Source of the DNA: Amycolatopsis echigonensis
GTDB taxonomy: Bacteria; Actinomycetota; Actinomycetes; Mycobacteriales; Pseudonocardiaceae
Reading direction: 5' to 3'
Assembly: GCF_014174495.1 (NCBI RefSeq)
Contig: NZ_JACJHR010000021.1
Location: 1-64,000 of the forward strand
Length of the DNA stretch: 64,000 nucleotides
Positions 1-8,818 of this stretch are shown in pieces. Under the pieces are notes generated by a model. The model saw nothing but the letters and a program-made list of their open reading frames with translations, ran no database searches and was not told the origin of the DNA. Each line of letters starts with the position of its first letter. Positions within the stretch are counted from its first letter, which is position 1. A program made the translations under genes and the position numbers.

Positions 1-147
1 ACAGACCCGGCCGAGTTGGCGCAGTACGCGGACCACGAATCTAGCACGGACGACGGCGGCGCGTTCGTCGATCTCGGCGTCGACGACACCGAACTGGCTC
101 TCGATGCGGACGCTGACGGCCACGTCGACCTCGACAGCGCTGCCTGA
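1..147 (+). CDS. 3' end of an unidentified protein (partial)
   Basis: Frame 1 is open from the first base and stops at TGA 145-147, giving 48 C-terminal residues. The tail is very acidic, rich in Asp with Ala and Val, and ends DLDSAA. No domain can be read from so little. It lies 225 bases before the coupling-ATPase gene on the same strand, so it probably belongs to the same transfer module, where a VirB4-like or membrane component is common, but that is inferred from position only. Bases 148-372 hold no convincing gene. Confidence 0.5.
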   Translation, partial: TDPAELAQYADHESSTDDGGAFVDLGVDDTELALDADADGHVDLDSAA

Positions 148-372
148 TCCGCACTGCCGTTGCGGGTCGCTCAAGGGCATGGCGGGGCGGCTGTCGCAGT
201 GGCAGGCCGATTTCGACGCCGAACGGCACGCAAGCGGTGCCGTCATCTGCGACTCGTGCCCCTGCAACCCGTCCGCGCCTACCCCGACGCACGAAGGCCA
301 AACGAACGCCGGACGACACGCGGCCTGAATCCGCACCTTTGCGACTTTTCCTTGCGAAAGAGGGGCTTTCTG

Positions 373-2874
373 ATGTCATCCGCTCAATCCGTTGTCGCTT
401 CGGCGAGGACGCTTGCGTCGCCGTTGCAGGACTACCTGCGCGATCCCGGTGCTGCAGTGCGCGCTCTCGTCGCGGCACTGCGGGAATTCGCGCTGTCCTG
501 GGGGCCGCTCGTCGGGCCGGCCGTGGCGCTGGCGGTGGCCGCCATTGTGGTCGGGCGACGGTGGTGGGCGCGCCGGTGCCATGACCGGATGGTGGCCGAC
601 GCCCGGGTGGTCACCGTGCTCGCTCCGCCCACGGTCGATCCGGACGGCGCGGCGGCCTTGTACTCGAACCTGGTCGGGCTGTTGCGGTCCGGCTGGAAAC
701 GGCGGATGCACGGCCAGCCGCACATCGTGTGGGAGTACGTGTTCTCCCAGACCGGGGTCGCCCTGCGGCTGTGGCTGCCGGGCGTGGTACCGCCTGGCAT
801 GGCCGAACGCGCCATCGAGGCTGCCTGGCCCGGCGCGCACACCCGGACCGCGCCGGCCAAGCCGCCGATCCCCTTGGCCAATCCGCCGGGCAAAGCGGTC
901 GAGGCCGTGGGCGGCGAACTGCGCCTGGCCCGCAGCGAGGCATTGCCCATCCGGTCGGACTTCCCCACCGACCCCGTCCGGGCCTTGCTGGGCGCACCGG
1001 CAGGCATGGCCACCCACGAACGGGCCGTGGTGCAGATCCTCGCGCGCCCGGTCACCGGCGCGCGTGTCCGCACAGCCCGCCGAGCTGCCCGCCGGGTCCG
1101 CACGGGCAGCTCGGCCCGGCTGGCCGGTCGCCTCCTGGACCTGATCACCCCGCACACCGGATCGCGCAAGCCCGCCACGACCGCGAAGCGGCCGGTCGTC
1201 GATCACCAGACCTCGCTGGAAACCTCGGCGCAGGACCGGGTCATCGTGGCCAAGCAGCGCAGCTCCCAGTACGAGACCCGCATCCGGTACGCCGTGGCCA
1301 CCCTGGTCGACGAGCACGCGACCAGTACTGAGCGGGTTCCGGTGCGGGAACACCTGCGCGGACGCGGGCATGCCATCGCCAGCGCGTTCGCGGCCTACAG
1401 CGAACACAACTACTACCGTCGCGTCCGGCTCGCGCGTCCGGTCCAGTCCGTGGCCGAACGGCGCCTCGCCTCCGGCGATCTGCTCTCGATCGCTGAGCTG
1501 GCCGCGCTCGCTCACGTCCCGACCGACGAGGCCGTGCCCGGTTTGCAGCGCGCCGGAGCGAAGGCGGTGCCGCCGCCACCGGGGATCGCCACCGAGGGCG
1601 CCGGAGTGAAACCGATCGGAATCACCGACTCCGGCCACTCCCGACCGGTGGGGCTGCGCGTCGCCGACGCGCGCCATCACCTGCACATCCTCGGTGCGAC
1701 CGGGTCAGGCAAGTCCGAGCTGATGGCGCGGATGATCCTCGACGACGCCGAAGCCGGCCGCGGCCTGGTCGTGATCGATCCCAAGGGAGATCTGGTCGCG
1801 GACACCTTGATGCGGCTGCCCTCGCGGCTCGGGGAGAAGGTGGTGCTCTTCGACGCCGACAGCCGTTCCCTCCCGCCCGTGCTCAATCCGCTCGAAGGCG
1901 ACGACACCGCGCGCACCGTGGACAACCTGGTGTCGATCTTCTCCCACGTCTACGCCTCCAGCTGGGGGCCGCGCACCGAGGACATCCTGCGCTCCGGGCT
2001 GCTGACCCTGCGCGAGCTGCCCGGCACACCCACGCTGACCGACCTGCCGAAACTGCTCACGGTGCCCGCCTTCCGGCAGCGAGCGCTCGAACAGATCTCC
2101 GACGACGTCCTGACCGGGTTCTGGCACTGGTACGACGATCTGTCCGACGCCAGCCGGGCGCAGGTCGTCGCGCCCCTGATGAACAAGCTCCGCGGCCTGC
2201 TGCTGCGCCCGTTCGTGCGAGCATCCCTCGCCGGCGGCCAGTCCACAGTAGACATGGACGCGGTCCTCGACGGCGGGATCTGCCTGGTGCGCCTGGGCAA
2301 AGACGCGCTCGGGATGGACACCGCGCGACTGATCGGCTCGATCGTCGTCGCCCGCACGTGGCAGGCCGCCACCCGGCGCGCCCGGATACCGCAACGCGAC
2401 CGCCACGACGCGTCGCTCTATATCGACGAGTGCCACAACTTCCTCAACCTGGCGTACCCGATGGAGGACATGCTCGCCGAAGCCCGCGGCTACCGGATGT
2501 CGATGACGCTTGCGCACCAGTACCTGCGGCAGCTGCCGCGCGAACTGGAAGAAGGCATCAGCACCAACGCCCGCTCGAAGATCATTTTCTCGGCGTCGCC
2601 CGAAGACGCCCGGCACCTGGCCCGGCACACCGCGCCCCGGCTCTCCGAACACGACCTCGCCAACCTCGGCCGGTTCCACATCGCCGCGCGACTGGTGCTC
2701 GACAGCGAGGAAGCTCCCCCGTTCACCGCAGTCACCCAGAAGCTCCCGCCCGCGATTCCCGGCCGGGCCAAAGAAATCCGGCGGCTCGCGCTCGTGAACA
2801 CCAAGCCTCGAAACACGCCCGATCCGGCCGAAAACGCCCAGCCGGTGGCGTTCGACCCGCGCCGCGCGGCCTGA
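373..2874 (+). CDS. TraG/VirD4-like conjugal coupling ATPase (membrane-anchored)
   Basis: The 833-residue protein has an N-terminal hydrophobic segment at about residues 35-65, a variable middle region, and a C-terminal HerA/VirD4-type ATPase. Walker A GATGSGKS is at residues 441-448 and the Walker B acidic pair Asp685-Glu686 lies in the motif LYIDECHN. Proteins of this family couple DNA to a type IV secretion channel at the membrane. The ATG at 373 follows an AGGGG ribosome site. An in-frame extension to 160 is open but has no ribosome site and reads as low-quality coding. It is followed by a replication-relaxation gene and a wall hydrolase, the usual neighbours in actinobacterial conjugative elements. 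No separate relaxase is visible here. Confidence 0.85.
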   Translation: MSSAQSVVASARTLASPLQDYLRDPGAAVRALVAALREFALSWGPLVGPAVALAVAAIVVGRRWWARRCHDRMVADARVVTVLAPPTVDPDGAAALYSNLVGLLRSGWKRRMHGQPHIVWEYVFSQTGVALRLWLPGVVPPGMAERAIEAAWPGAHTRTAPAKPPIPLANPPGKAVEAVGGELRLARSEALPIRSDFPTDPVRALLGAPAGMATHERAVVQILARPVTGARVRTARRAARRVRTGSSARLAGRLLDLITPHTGSRKPATTAKRPVVDHQTSLETSAQDRVIVAKQRSSQYETRIRYAVATLVDEHATSTERVPVREHLRGRGHAIASAFAAYSEHNYYRRVRLARPVQSVAERRLASGDLLSIAELAALAHVPTDEAVPGLQRAGAKAVPPPPGIATEGAGVKPIGITDSGHSRPVGLRVADARHHLHILGATGSGKSELMARMILDDAEAGRGLVVIDPKGDLVADTLMRLPSRLGEKVVLFDADSRSLPPVLNPLEGDDTARTVDNLVSIFSHVYASSWGPRTEDILRSGLLTLRELPGTPTLTDLPKLLTVPAFRQRALEQISDDVLTGFWHWYDDLSDASRAQVVAPLMNKLRGLLLRPFVRASLAGGQSTVDMDAVLDGGICLVRLGKDALGMDTARLIGSIVVARTWQAATRRARIPQRDRHDASLYIDECHNFLNLAYPMEDMLAEARGYRMSMTLAHQYLRQLPRELEEGISTNARSKIIFSASPEDARHLARHTAPRLSEHDLANLGRFHIAARLVLDSEEAPPFTAVTQKLPPAIPGRAKEIRRLALVNTKPRNTPDPAENAQPVAFDPRRAA

Positions 2875-2942
2875 CCCGCTCAGCTATTTCCGTTTGCCCG
2901 CAGGGCGTTCCCGCGTCCCGCACGTCTGGAGGTGCACTCACG

Positions 2943-3977
2943 ATGGTCAGCAATCCCACCCCGCAGCGACAATTGCGGGCACATCGGCCCGAACGAACTG
3001 CGGCGCGGGTGCTCAACACGGCCGAGCATCACGCGTGGCTGGCCCGGCATCTCACCGACCGGGACCGGTGGCTGTGCCGAATGCTGTTCGAACACCACGT
3101 CCTCACCAGCACCCAGATCATCGACGTCGCCTTCACCGGTCGCCGCAGCGCGAACCTGCGCCTGCGCAACCTCTATCAATGGGGCGTGCTGCACCGGTTC
3201 CAGCCCCACCGCGACCGCGGCTCGCACCCGATGCACTACGTCCTCGACACCGCCGGAGCGGTCGCGCTGGCCCGCGAGGACGGCATCGACCCCAAGGAAC
3301 TGGGCTACAGCCGTGAACGCGAGATCGGACGCGCGTTCTCGCTGCAACTGGCGCACACCGTGGGCTGCAACGGGCTGTTCACCACCCTGATCCGCCGAGC
3401 CCGTCAACCCGGCACCGCTGGTGTGCTCGCGGCGTGGTGGTCGGCCGCCCGGTGCGGCCGGCACTGGGGCGACATCGTCACCCCGGACGGCTACGGCCGC
3501 TGGCGCGAGGCCGGCAGGGAGGTCGAGTGGTTCATCGAGTTCGACTTCGGCACCGAGCAACTGTCCCGCCTGGCAGGCAAGCTCGCCCGCTACGAGCGAC
3601 TGGCCGAGGTCACGGGCATCACCACACCCGTGCTGGTGTGGCTGCCCAGCGCCAGGCGCGAAGTCAATGCACGCAGCGCGATGGCCGAGGCGCTGCGGGG
3701 TCTCGACCGGCCTGCACGCGTACCCGTGGCGACCAGCAGCGGCGAGGCCGCGGCTGACCCGCTCGACATGGCCGCGCCGCGCTGGCGACGGCTCGACGAG
3801 TCCGGCACCGCCGGTCGAGTGGCGCTGGCGGGCCTGCCCGCCCTCTGGCCGGGCCTGCGCGCCTCGGCTCCCGGCGGCGGGCAGCGTCCGGCGGCCGCGA
3901 CGCCCGTCGCCACGCGTGCGGAGGTGGCCCCGCCCTCCCCGATGCCCCCGCCCGACCCCGCGCATCCGTGGAGGTGA
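2943..3977 (+). CDS. Replication-relaxation family protein
   Basis: This 344-residue protein matches the Replic_Relax family. It has an N-terminal winged-helix-like part (about residues 25-95, containing LLF/LFEHHVLTSTQI-type sequence and a YVLDT strand) and a nuclease-like centre with EVEWFIEFDFGTE at about residues 190-205. The C-terminal 60 residues are Pro/Ala-rich and probably disordered. The family occurs on plasmids and integrative elements and is thought to act in plasmid DNA processing, but the biochemistry is not settled. The ATG at 2943 is preceded by GGAGGTG with good spacing. It lies 68 bases after the coupling ATPase and 6 bases before the hydrolase, so the three genes look like one transcript. 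Confidence 0.8.
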   Translation: MVSNPTPQRQLRAHRPERTAARVLNTAEHHAWLARHLTDRDRWLCRMLFEHHVLTSTQIIDVAFTGRRSANLRLRNLYQWGVLHRFQPHRDRGSHPMHYVLDTAGAVALAREDGIDPKELGYSREREIGRAFSLQLAHTVGCNGLFTTLIRRARQPGTAGVLAAWWSAARCGRHWGDIVTPDGYGRWREAGREVEWFIEFDFGTEQLSRLAGKLARYERLAEVTGITTPVLVWLPSARREVNARSAMAEALRGLDRPARVPVATSSGEAAADPLDMAAPRWRRLDESGTAGRVALAGLPALWPGLRASAPGGGQRPAAATPVATRAEVAPPSPMPPPDPAHPWR

Positions 3978-3983
3978 CGCGTC

Positions 3984-4937
3984 ATGGGCAAGATGGCCGC
4001 CGCCGGCGCCGGGTTCGTCGTCGTGATCATGCTCTTCATCGGCGGCGGCGCCATCGCTGTGGTTCAAGCCGTATTCGGCAGTTCCAGCAGTTCCGCCGGA
4101 GACCTGAACTGCGCCCCCGTCGGGGCGAGCACGACCTCGGCAGCGGGGTACGGACCGCAGGAGATGAGCAACGCGGCGACGATCGTCACGGTCGGCAAAC
4201 GGATGAACGTGCCCGAGCCGGGCTGGGTCATCGCGGTCGCCACGGCGCTCACCGAGTCACGGCTGAAGAACCTGAACTACGGCGATCGCGACAGCGTCGG
4301 CTTGTTCCAGCAGAGGCCGTCGCAAGGCTGGGGAACGGTCGCGCAGATCATGGACCCCGCCTACAGCAGCGAGCAGTTCTACCGGCATCTGCTGGCGCTG
4401 CCGAACTGGCAGAACATGCCGGTCACCGTTGCCGCCCAGACCGTGCAGCGATCAGGATTTCCCGGCCGCTACGCGAAATTCGAGCCAGCAGCGCGCCAGA
4501 TCGTCGGGGCCGTCCAAGGTGCCACCTGTACGACCAGTGCGAACACCGGCGGCTGGACGACCCCGACGAGCGGCACTTGCACCTCCAGATTCGGGTACCG
4601 CGGCAGCGAATTCCACAAAGGACTCGACATCGCCGCGCCCATCGGCACTCCGATCCTGGCAGCCAACTCCGGCACCGTGATCAGCTCAGGCCCGGCGTCC
4701 GGCTACGGCCTCTGGATCCGCATCCAGCACGGGGACGGGATCGTGACGATCTACGGCCACAACGACCACAACCTGGTCCGCGAAGGCCAATCCGTTCACG
4801 CCGGCCAGCCCATCGCCGCGGTCGGAAATCGGGGAGCTTCCACCGGAGCGCACCTGCACCTGCAAATCGAGGTCAACGGGCAGGCCGTCGACCCAGTAGA
4901 GTTCTACCGGCAGCGAGGAGGCCAGCTCTGCCGATAG
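3984..4937 (+). CDS. Two-domain peptidoglycan hydrolase (transglycosylase-like plus M23 peptidase)
   Basis: The 317-residue protein starts with a membrane anchor (about residues 8-32). A lysozyme/transglycosylase-like region follows at about 55-165, with ALTESRLKNLNYGDRDSVG and a GLFQQRPSQGWG stretch typical of actinobacterial VirB1-like enzymes. The C-terminal M23 endopeptidase has zinc ligands H211-x3-D in FHKGLD and H292 in HLHLQ. It should cut cell-wall glycan and peptide strands outside the membrane to open a path for the transfer channel. The start is 6 bases after the previous stop, with GAGGTGACG as ribosome site. The order ATPase, relaxation protein, hydrolase supports a conjugation role. 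Confidence 0.88.
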   Translation: MGKMAAAGAGFVVVIMLFIGGGAIAVVQAVFGSSSSSAGDLNCAPVGASTTSAAGYGPQEMSNAATIVTVGKRMNVPEPGWVIAVATALTESRLKNLNYGDRDSVGLFQQRPSQGWGTVAQIMDPAYSSEQFYRHLLALPNWQNMPVTVAAQTVQRSGFPGRYAKFEPAARQIVGAVQGATCTTSANTGGWTTPTSGTCTSRFGYRGSEFHKGLDIAAPIGTPILAANSGTVISSGPASGYGLWIRIQHGDGIVTIYGHNDHNLVREGQSVHAGQPIAAVGNRGASTGAHLHLQIEVNGQAVDPVEFYRQRGGQLCR

Positions 4938-5039
4938 CAGCGCACCGTCGCGGGTGCCCGGGACGAGCCTCCGTGACGTTCCCAGAGCGCTCCGGCGCAT
5001 GACGCTGGCTCCGACAACCGCCCAGACGCGTGAATCCGG

Positions 5040-5315
5040 CTACTCGTCCGCCGGAGCACCCTTGAGGTGGTTGTAAAGGTTCGCGCGGCTGAGGCCGACC
5101 TCCTTGGAGATTTTGGTCTTCGGCACACCGGCCTTGTCCGCTTCACGGATATCGGCGAGCCGCTCCGTCCGTTCGACCTTCCGCTGCTGGAGCAGGATCT
5201 CCCGCATCTCCTGCAGAGAGCTTTCCACGTCGCGGATGCTCTCCAAGGCGGTTTCGATCGCTTCGATGCGCTGTCGGCGGGCGCGCAGCTGCGCGATGTG
5301 CTCGTCCTTGTCCAT
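5040..5315 (-). CDS. Small coiled-coil plus C-terminal HTH protein
   Basis: The 91-residue protein begins at ATG 5315, chosen because GAGAGGG precedes it; a longer open frame to 5399 lacks a ribosome site. Residues 1-55 are charged and helical (coiled-coil like, rich in Arg, Gln and Glu). Residues 60-88 form a resolvase/Fis-like helix-turn-helix (ADKAGVPKTKISKEVGLSRA). It is probably a DNA-binding accessory or regulatory protein of the element. It is convergent with the hydrolase gene, 102 bases away. The CTAGACA motif at about 5391 upstream also occurs in the non-coding region at 11.1-11.7 kb. Confidence 0.65.
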   Translation of the reverse strand: MDKDEHIAQLRARRQRIEAIETALESIRDVESSLQEMREILLQQRKVERTERLADIREADKAGVPKTKISKEVGLSRANLYNHLKGAPADE

Positions 5316-5722
5316 CTGCGGCCCTCTCTCGCGTTGCCAGGGTCGGCCGGCCTCTGAGCGTGACCAACTATCTGTTTGCCGCCCTGTTTCCCTAGACACC
5401 TTACCGAGACAGCCGCGGTCAGCGGGGGGGTGTAGTGACCCGAGGGCCCCGGTCGCGAACCACCTGCTGAGCCTGCTTCAACGGAGTTCCGGCGCGTCAT
5501 CGGAGTCCGCGGGTGGCGGCCACCTCGTCGACACAGGTCACGGCGGTAGCCATCCCGGTACGCAGCAATCCGTGGGTCCCGCCGGACCCACCGCATCGAT
5601 CGATCACGGCTTTGCGAGCCGGTCGCCCTGGCTGTCAGCGGCTCGCCTGCTGGCCGAGTGGGCGATTCCGCGTGCCACTATGGGTGGGTACCCAGACCAT
5701 CTGGCTCGACCGTGAGGGCGCA
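5316..5722. promoter_or_regulatory. Divergent intergenic region with overlapping palindromes
   Basis: This 407-base spacer separates two divergent genes. Just before the + strand gene are two overlapping perfect palindromes: TGGGTACCCA at 5685-5694 and CCAGA-CCA-TCTGG at 5692-5704. They sit 18 to 38 bases before the ATG at 5723, where an operator would block transcription or translation. A CTAGACA element at about 5391-5398 lies on the side of the small HTH gene, which is the obvious candidate binder, though that is inference. Nothing else coding is seen. Confidence 0.4.
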
Positions 5723-6928
5723 ATGGGTTTCTTATCAGGGCCGCGACAGATTTCGGTTCGAGGTTTTCTCGGCCGCCGGTTCCGCACCATGAGCGATGGC
5801 GGTTATCCGGGCCTGGTCTTTCTCCTGGCGCGCACGGCCGACAATCCGAAGCTGCACGAGCGGTTCTTCGCGGAGTGGACTGACATGCACGACGTGACGC
5901 GTCGCTGTCTGGCAATCATCACCCCTGCGCCGGGAAGCATCACTCTTGAGCATCAGGACCCGTGGCGGGCGGGCCGCGAGCAGGCCGTCGACCTGTGCGG
6001 CGTGCAGTGCTTGGGCGATACAAAGAGGCTTACCGAGCCGGCATTGAACGCTCGATCGTGCACGGACATCGACGCACGACCCGACATGGTGGTCGCCCCG
6101 GTGCTGCCAGGAAAGTTGCAGTCGTACCGGAAGGCATTGACGGTCGCGGTCAGCGAAATGCGCACATTTTTCGGTGTTTCTGAAGCATTGCTGCCTTGCA
6201 CGGTGTTCGTCTCCATGTTTGAACGCCGTGTCTTCATTGTGGCACTGGATGACATGACCAGCCTGTATGGTTTTCTAAAGCGAATCAGGATTGAGCTGGA
6301 GCCGGTGCTGAACGAGCTCGACATGGCTGAGGCGGAACTCGCCGAGGCGAAGGTGGTCCGGGCAGAACACCATCGCCGTGTTGGCGACCTGCGCTGGAAG
6401 GCAAGGAGCGTGAACTTCGAGTGGCACGCGCAGCTGGCACGGTTGGCACAAGACTTGCTCAAGCTCACCGGGAGCCTGGCCGACGAAGAGGCCGAGCTGT
6501 GCCGGCAGGTGGCCGCTGACCTGGCCAGCGGCCAGGAGTTGACCCCCGAGAAGCGAGCATCGGCGCGGACTCTGGCCCGCAGGCTCAGTGAGGCTCGTAT
6601 GCATGGGAAGATGCCGCGTCGATTGCGGCGGGCCATCGCCAAATTTGAGGCTGGCTACCCGGGCACGCACGACGTTGCGGTACGGATGGCGCAGGCGGTC
6701 GGCGAGCAAGACGCGCACCAGCGCACGATCGGCCGACTGAAAGCACGGATCGACGACCTCGGCCGGGAACTACGCCTCGGCGCGGCGCTTGTCACTGCCG
6801 CCAAGGACGGGACGACCGCCAGGAACATAGTCCAGGCCAACACGATCGGTACCGTGCACTTCCACCAACACGGCAAGGAGCGCCCCGGGCCAGCCGATCG
6901 ACAAAGCCCAGCAGAGAGCAGTAGCTAA
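5723..6928 (+). CDS. Unrecognised protein with coiled coil and C-terminal amyloid/effector-type motif
   Basis: I do not recognise the family of this 401-residue protein. Residues 1-180 look globular and mixed alpha/beta. About 190-350 is highly charged, helical and coiled-coil like (repeated Leu with Glu/Ala/Arg, LADEEAELCRQVAADLASG). The tail at residues 368-383 reads NIVQANTIGTVHFHQH. That pattern, small beta-prone V-Q-A-x-x-I-G-x-V-x-F-H, resembles short C-terminal motifs seen on actinobacterial signalling and effector proteins, some proposed to form amyloid signalling contacts. ATG 5723 follows GAGGGC. It stands alone between divergent and convergent neighbours. A role in defence or signalling is only inference. 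Confidence 0.6.
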   Translation: MGFLSGPRQISVRGFLGRRFRTMSDGGYPGLVFLLARTADNPKLHERFFAEWTDMHDVTRRCLAIITPAPGSITLEHQDPWRAGREQAVDLCGVQCLGDTKRLTEPALNARSCTDIDARPDMVVAPVLPGKLQSYRKALTVAVSEMRTFFGVSEALLPCTVFVSMFERRVFIVALDDMTSLYGFLKRIRIELEPVLNELDMAEAELAEAKVVRAEHHRRVGDLRWKARSVNFEWHAQLARLAQDLLKLTGSLADEEAELCRQVAADLASGQELTPEKRASARTLARRLSEARMHGKMPRRLRRAIAKFEAGYPGTHDVAVRMAQAVGEQDAHQRTIGRLKARIDDLGRELRLGAALVTAAKDGTTARNIVQANTIGTVHFHQHGKERPGPADRQSPAESSS

Positions 6929-6937
6929 GCAGGTGCA

Positions 6938-7990
6938 TCAGTTGCTCCGGTCGACGCCTGGCACCTCGTATGCTTCGACGACCTCCGGCGGCATCTCCTC
7001 CGTGGTGCGGTGTCCGCGCAGCTTGTGCCAGGCGACGGTCCAGGTGGCCTCTTTCTCTCCGGGCTGCGGCGGCGGGAAGACCGGGTTCGGCACAGTCACC
7101 GACTTCTTGTTGACCCGGCGTACCCGCATCCACATGTTGTTGTAGAGCACCCAGTCGCCCTTGCTCACGGTGTCCGGCCCCAGCGTGGACGCCTTGCCCT
7201 CAGCCTGGAGCTGGGCGTAGATGCCCTTCCAGTAGTCGATCTGCTCGGTGAGGGTGGTGATTTCGCGCCGCAGGTAGGCTGCGCGCTCCTCGCCGGGACG
7301 CCTGGTTACCCAGCGGTCCCGCGGTTGGCCGTGCTCGTCGGTCTCGGTCACCCAGCCCGGTTCGCCGTCAAGTTCGCGCTGAAGACGCCGGCGGTCGGCT
7401 TCCTGCGTCTCGATCCGGTTGGCCACGGTGACCGGGTTGTGGCGGGCGCCCATGTGGTGCGACGCGGTGTCGGCGCGGCGCGCCAGCTCGTCGGCGTACT
7501 CGCCCTGGTTGATGGATTTGCCGAGGTTGTTCCACGCGCGCTCGCGACGGTTGAGGTCGGCCCGGTAGCTGTAGTGGTCGACCAGCAGCGGCTGGCCCAT
7601 CGGGATGTTGTGGAAAACGTAGTCGGCTTTCGCCCGCGTGGCGTCGGCCTGGGCCTGGTGTTTCCCTGAGCGCTCGGTGAGCCGGTCGGCCCGGTCGTCC
7701 ATCCGGTCGGCGAGATCGGCCTCTCGCTGTTCGACGCTGGGCATCGTGTCGTCGACGTCGCGCTCGACCGTGTAGCCCGCATCGGTGAGCACGCGCTCGA
7801 TCTCGGCGAGGGCGTACGGCTTGGACTGGCGATGCCGAGAGGATCGCAACAGCCACGCCGCGGCGTAACGGGACCAGGTCCATGACGGATGGGCCTTCAG
7901 CGCCAAGTGCGCAGGACTGTTACGAGTGGTTCCCTCGACGGTGGTGCCGGACTCGTAGTCGTGGTGCATTGTCAGAGTTCCTAGGGACAT
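6938..7990 (-). CDS. DUF3560 family protein
   Basis: The 350-residue protein carries a DUF3560 domain in its N-terminal half (about residues 30-150), with the string of Arg/Asp helices RADRLTERSGKHQAQADATR and the HNIPMGQPLLVDHYS segment typical of this plasmid and phage family. The C-terminal part holds a small beta-rich segment (KGDWVLYNNMWMRVRRVNKK). The function is unknown; members travel with replication and transfer genes of mobile elements. ATG 7990 has a near-perfect AAGGAGG ribosome site. It is last in a leftward group with the next four genes and ends 10 bases from the stop of the convergent gene. Confidence 0.82.
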   Translation of the reverse strand: MSLGTLTMHHDYESGTTVEGTTRNSPAHLALKAHPSWTWSRYAAAWLLRSSRHRQSKPYALAEIERVLTDAGYTVERDVDDTMPSVEQREADLADRMDDRADRLTERSGKHQAQADATRAKADYVFHNIPMGQPLLVDHYSYRADLNRRERAWNNLGKSINQGEYADELARRADTASHHMGARHNPVTVANRIETQEADRRRLQRELDGEPGWVTETDEHGQPRDRWVTRRPGEERAAYLRREITTLTEQIDYWKGIYAQLQAEGKASTLGPDTVSKGDWVLYNNMWMRVRRVNKKSVTVPNPVFPPPQPGEKEATWTVAWHKLRGHRTTEEMPPEVVEAYEVPGVDRSN

Positions 7991-8084
7991 GGCGATGTGC
8001 CTCCTTCGTTTCAGTTCATAGGTGGTGCGGGGCTGTCTTGTTCAGTCCACCTACAGCCGGGCGGGTCATCAGTGGTCGCGGGTC

Positions 8085-8687
8085 TCAATCCGTCGTTCGC
8101 GGGAATGTCGCCAAGAACGCGGCGACACGGGCGGCCTCGCTCGGAGCGACCGAGAAGGCGAAGGCCACGTGTCCGCCGTTGCGGGGCACCGTGGCGGTGC
8201 CGACCAGAGGACCCTGGTAGCGCACGATCGCTTCCTGCGGGTCGTGGCCGAGCGGGCTGGGGCCGGGCGCGTGGACGGTCGCGCCGAACGGGTCCGCGAT
8301 GGCGTGCGCGAGCCGGTCGCGCGCGGCGGCCTGGTCATCGACTCGTTGTTTCAGCTCGCGGGTTTCCGCGAGGGTGACCCGGTAGCCGGGCAGCAGTCGC
8401 CGGGCAGTCTCAGCGGCGACCGTTTCGGGTGTCTTTGCCGGGGACACCGTGATTTCGTGTGACGGCACCGGGTTGCCATGGCGATGCCGGATAGTCGCCA
8501 GGTCGGCCGGGAGGCCGACGGACAGCCTGAGCCGTGGTGTCTTCTCCCAGTCGGAATAGCACACGTGAAGCTGTTCACCGTCTGGGCCGATGAGGCATCG
8601 GTCACGGTGACCGTGGTGGCCCGGTCCGACCGTCCATGTCCCGTCGAGCGCTTCCGCCATCGCTGCCGCGAATGCCTGTATCTCCAT
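8085..8687 (-). CDS. Hypothetical mobile-element protein
   Basis: This 200-residue protein is not assigned to a family. It has an N-terminal alpha/beta part (residues 1-70, with GTWTVGPGHHGHRDRCLIGP), a helical middle (residues 85-130) and a C-terminal beta-rich part. No catalytic motif or membrane segment is seen. ATG 8687 is preceded by AGGAAAACA, an acceptable ribosome site. It sits in the leftward plasmid-type gene group between the DUF932 and DUF3560 genes, 94 bases before the latter, which suggests a shared replication or maintenance context without proving a function. Confidence 0.65.
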   Translation of the reverse strand: MEIQAFAAAMAEALDGTWTVGPGHHGHRDRCLIGPDGEQLHVCYSDWEKTPRLRLSVGLPADLATIRHRHGNPVPSHEITVSPAKTPETVAAETARRLLPGYRVTLAETRELKQRVDDQAAARDRLAHAIADPFGATVHAPGPSPLGHDPQEAIVRYQGPLVGTATVPRNGGHVAFAFSVAPSEAARVAAFLATFPRTTD

Positions 8688-8770
8688 GGGTTGTTTTCCT
8701 TTCTGTGTCGCGGTTGGTGTGCCCTACAACTGGTTCGGGCGTCGGCTATGGCCATCTCGCGGCCACGGCA

Positions 8771-8795
8771 CCCGCGCGGCGATCGGCCGCGCGGG
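8771..8795 (-). terminator. GC-rich hairpin after the DUF932 gene
   Basis: CCCGCGCGG and CCGCGCGGG form a perfect 9-bp stem around a 7-base loop, 24 bases beyond the stop of the leftward DUF932 gene. There is no T-tract, so it may be a weak terminator or an mRNA-stabilising hairpin. Confidence 0.4.
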
Positions 8796-8818
8796 CACCG
8801 AAGCGGCGACAGTCCTTT

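Noticed and set aside
160..372. N-terminal extension of the coupling ATPase
   Set aside because: The extension is Arg-rich without hydrophobic or conserved segments, and ATG 373 has the ribosome site and leads into the membrane helix.
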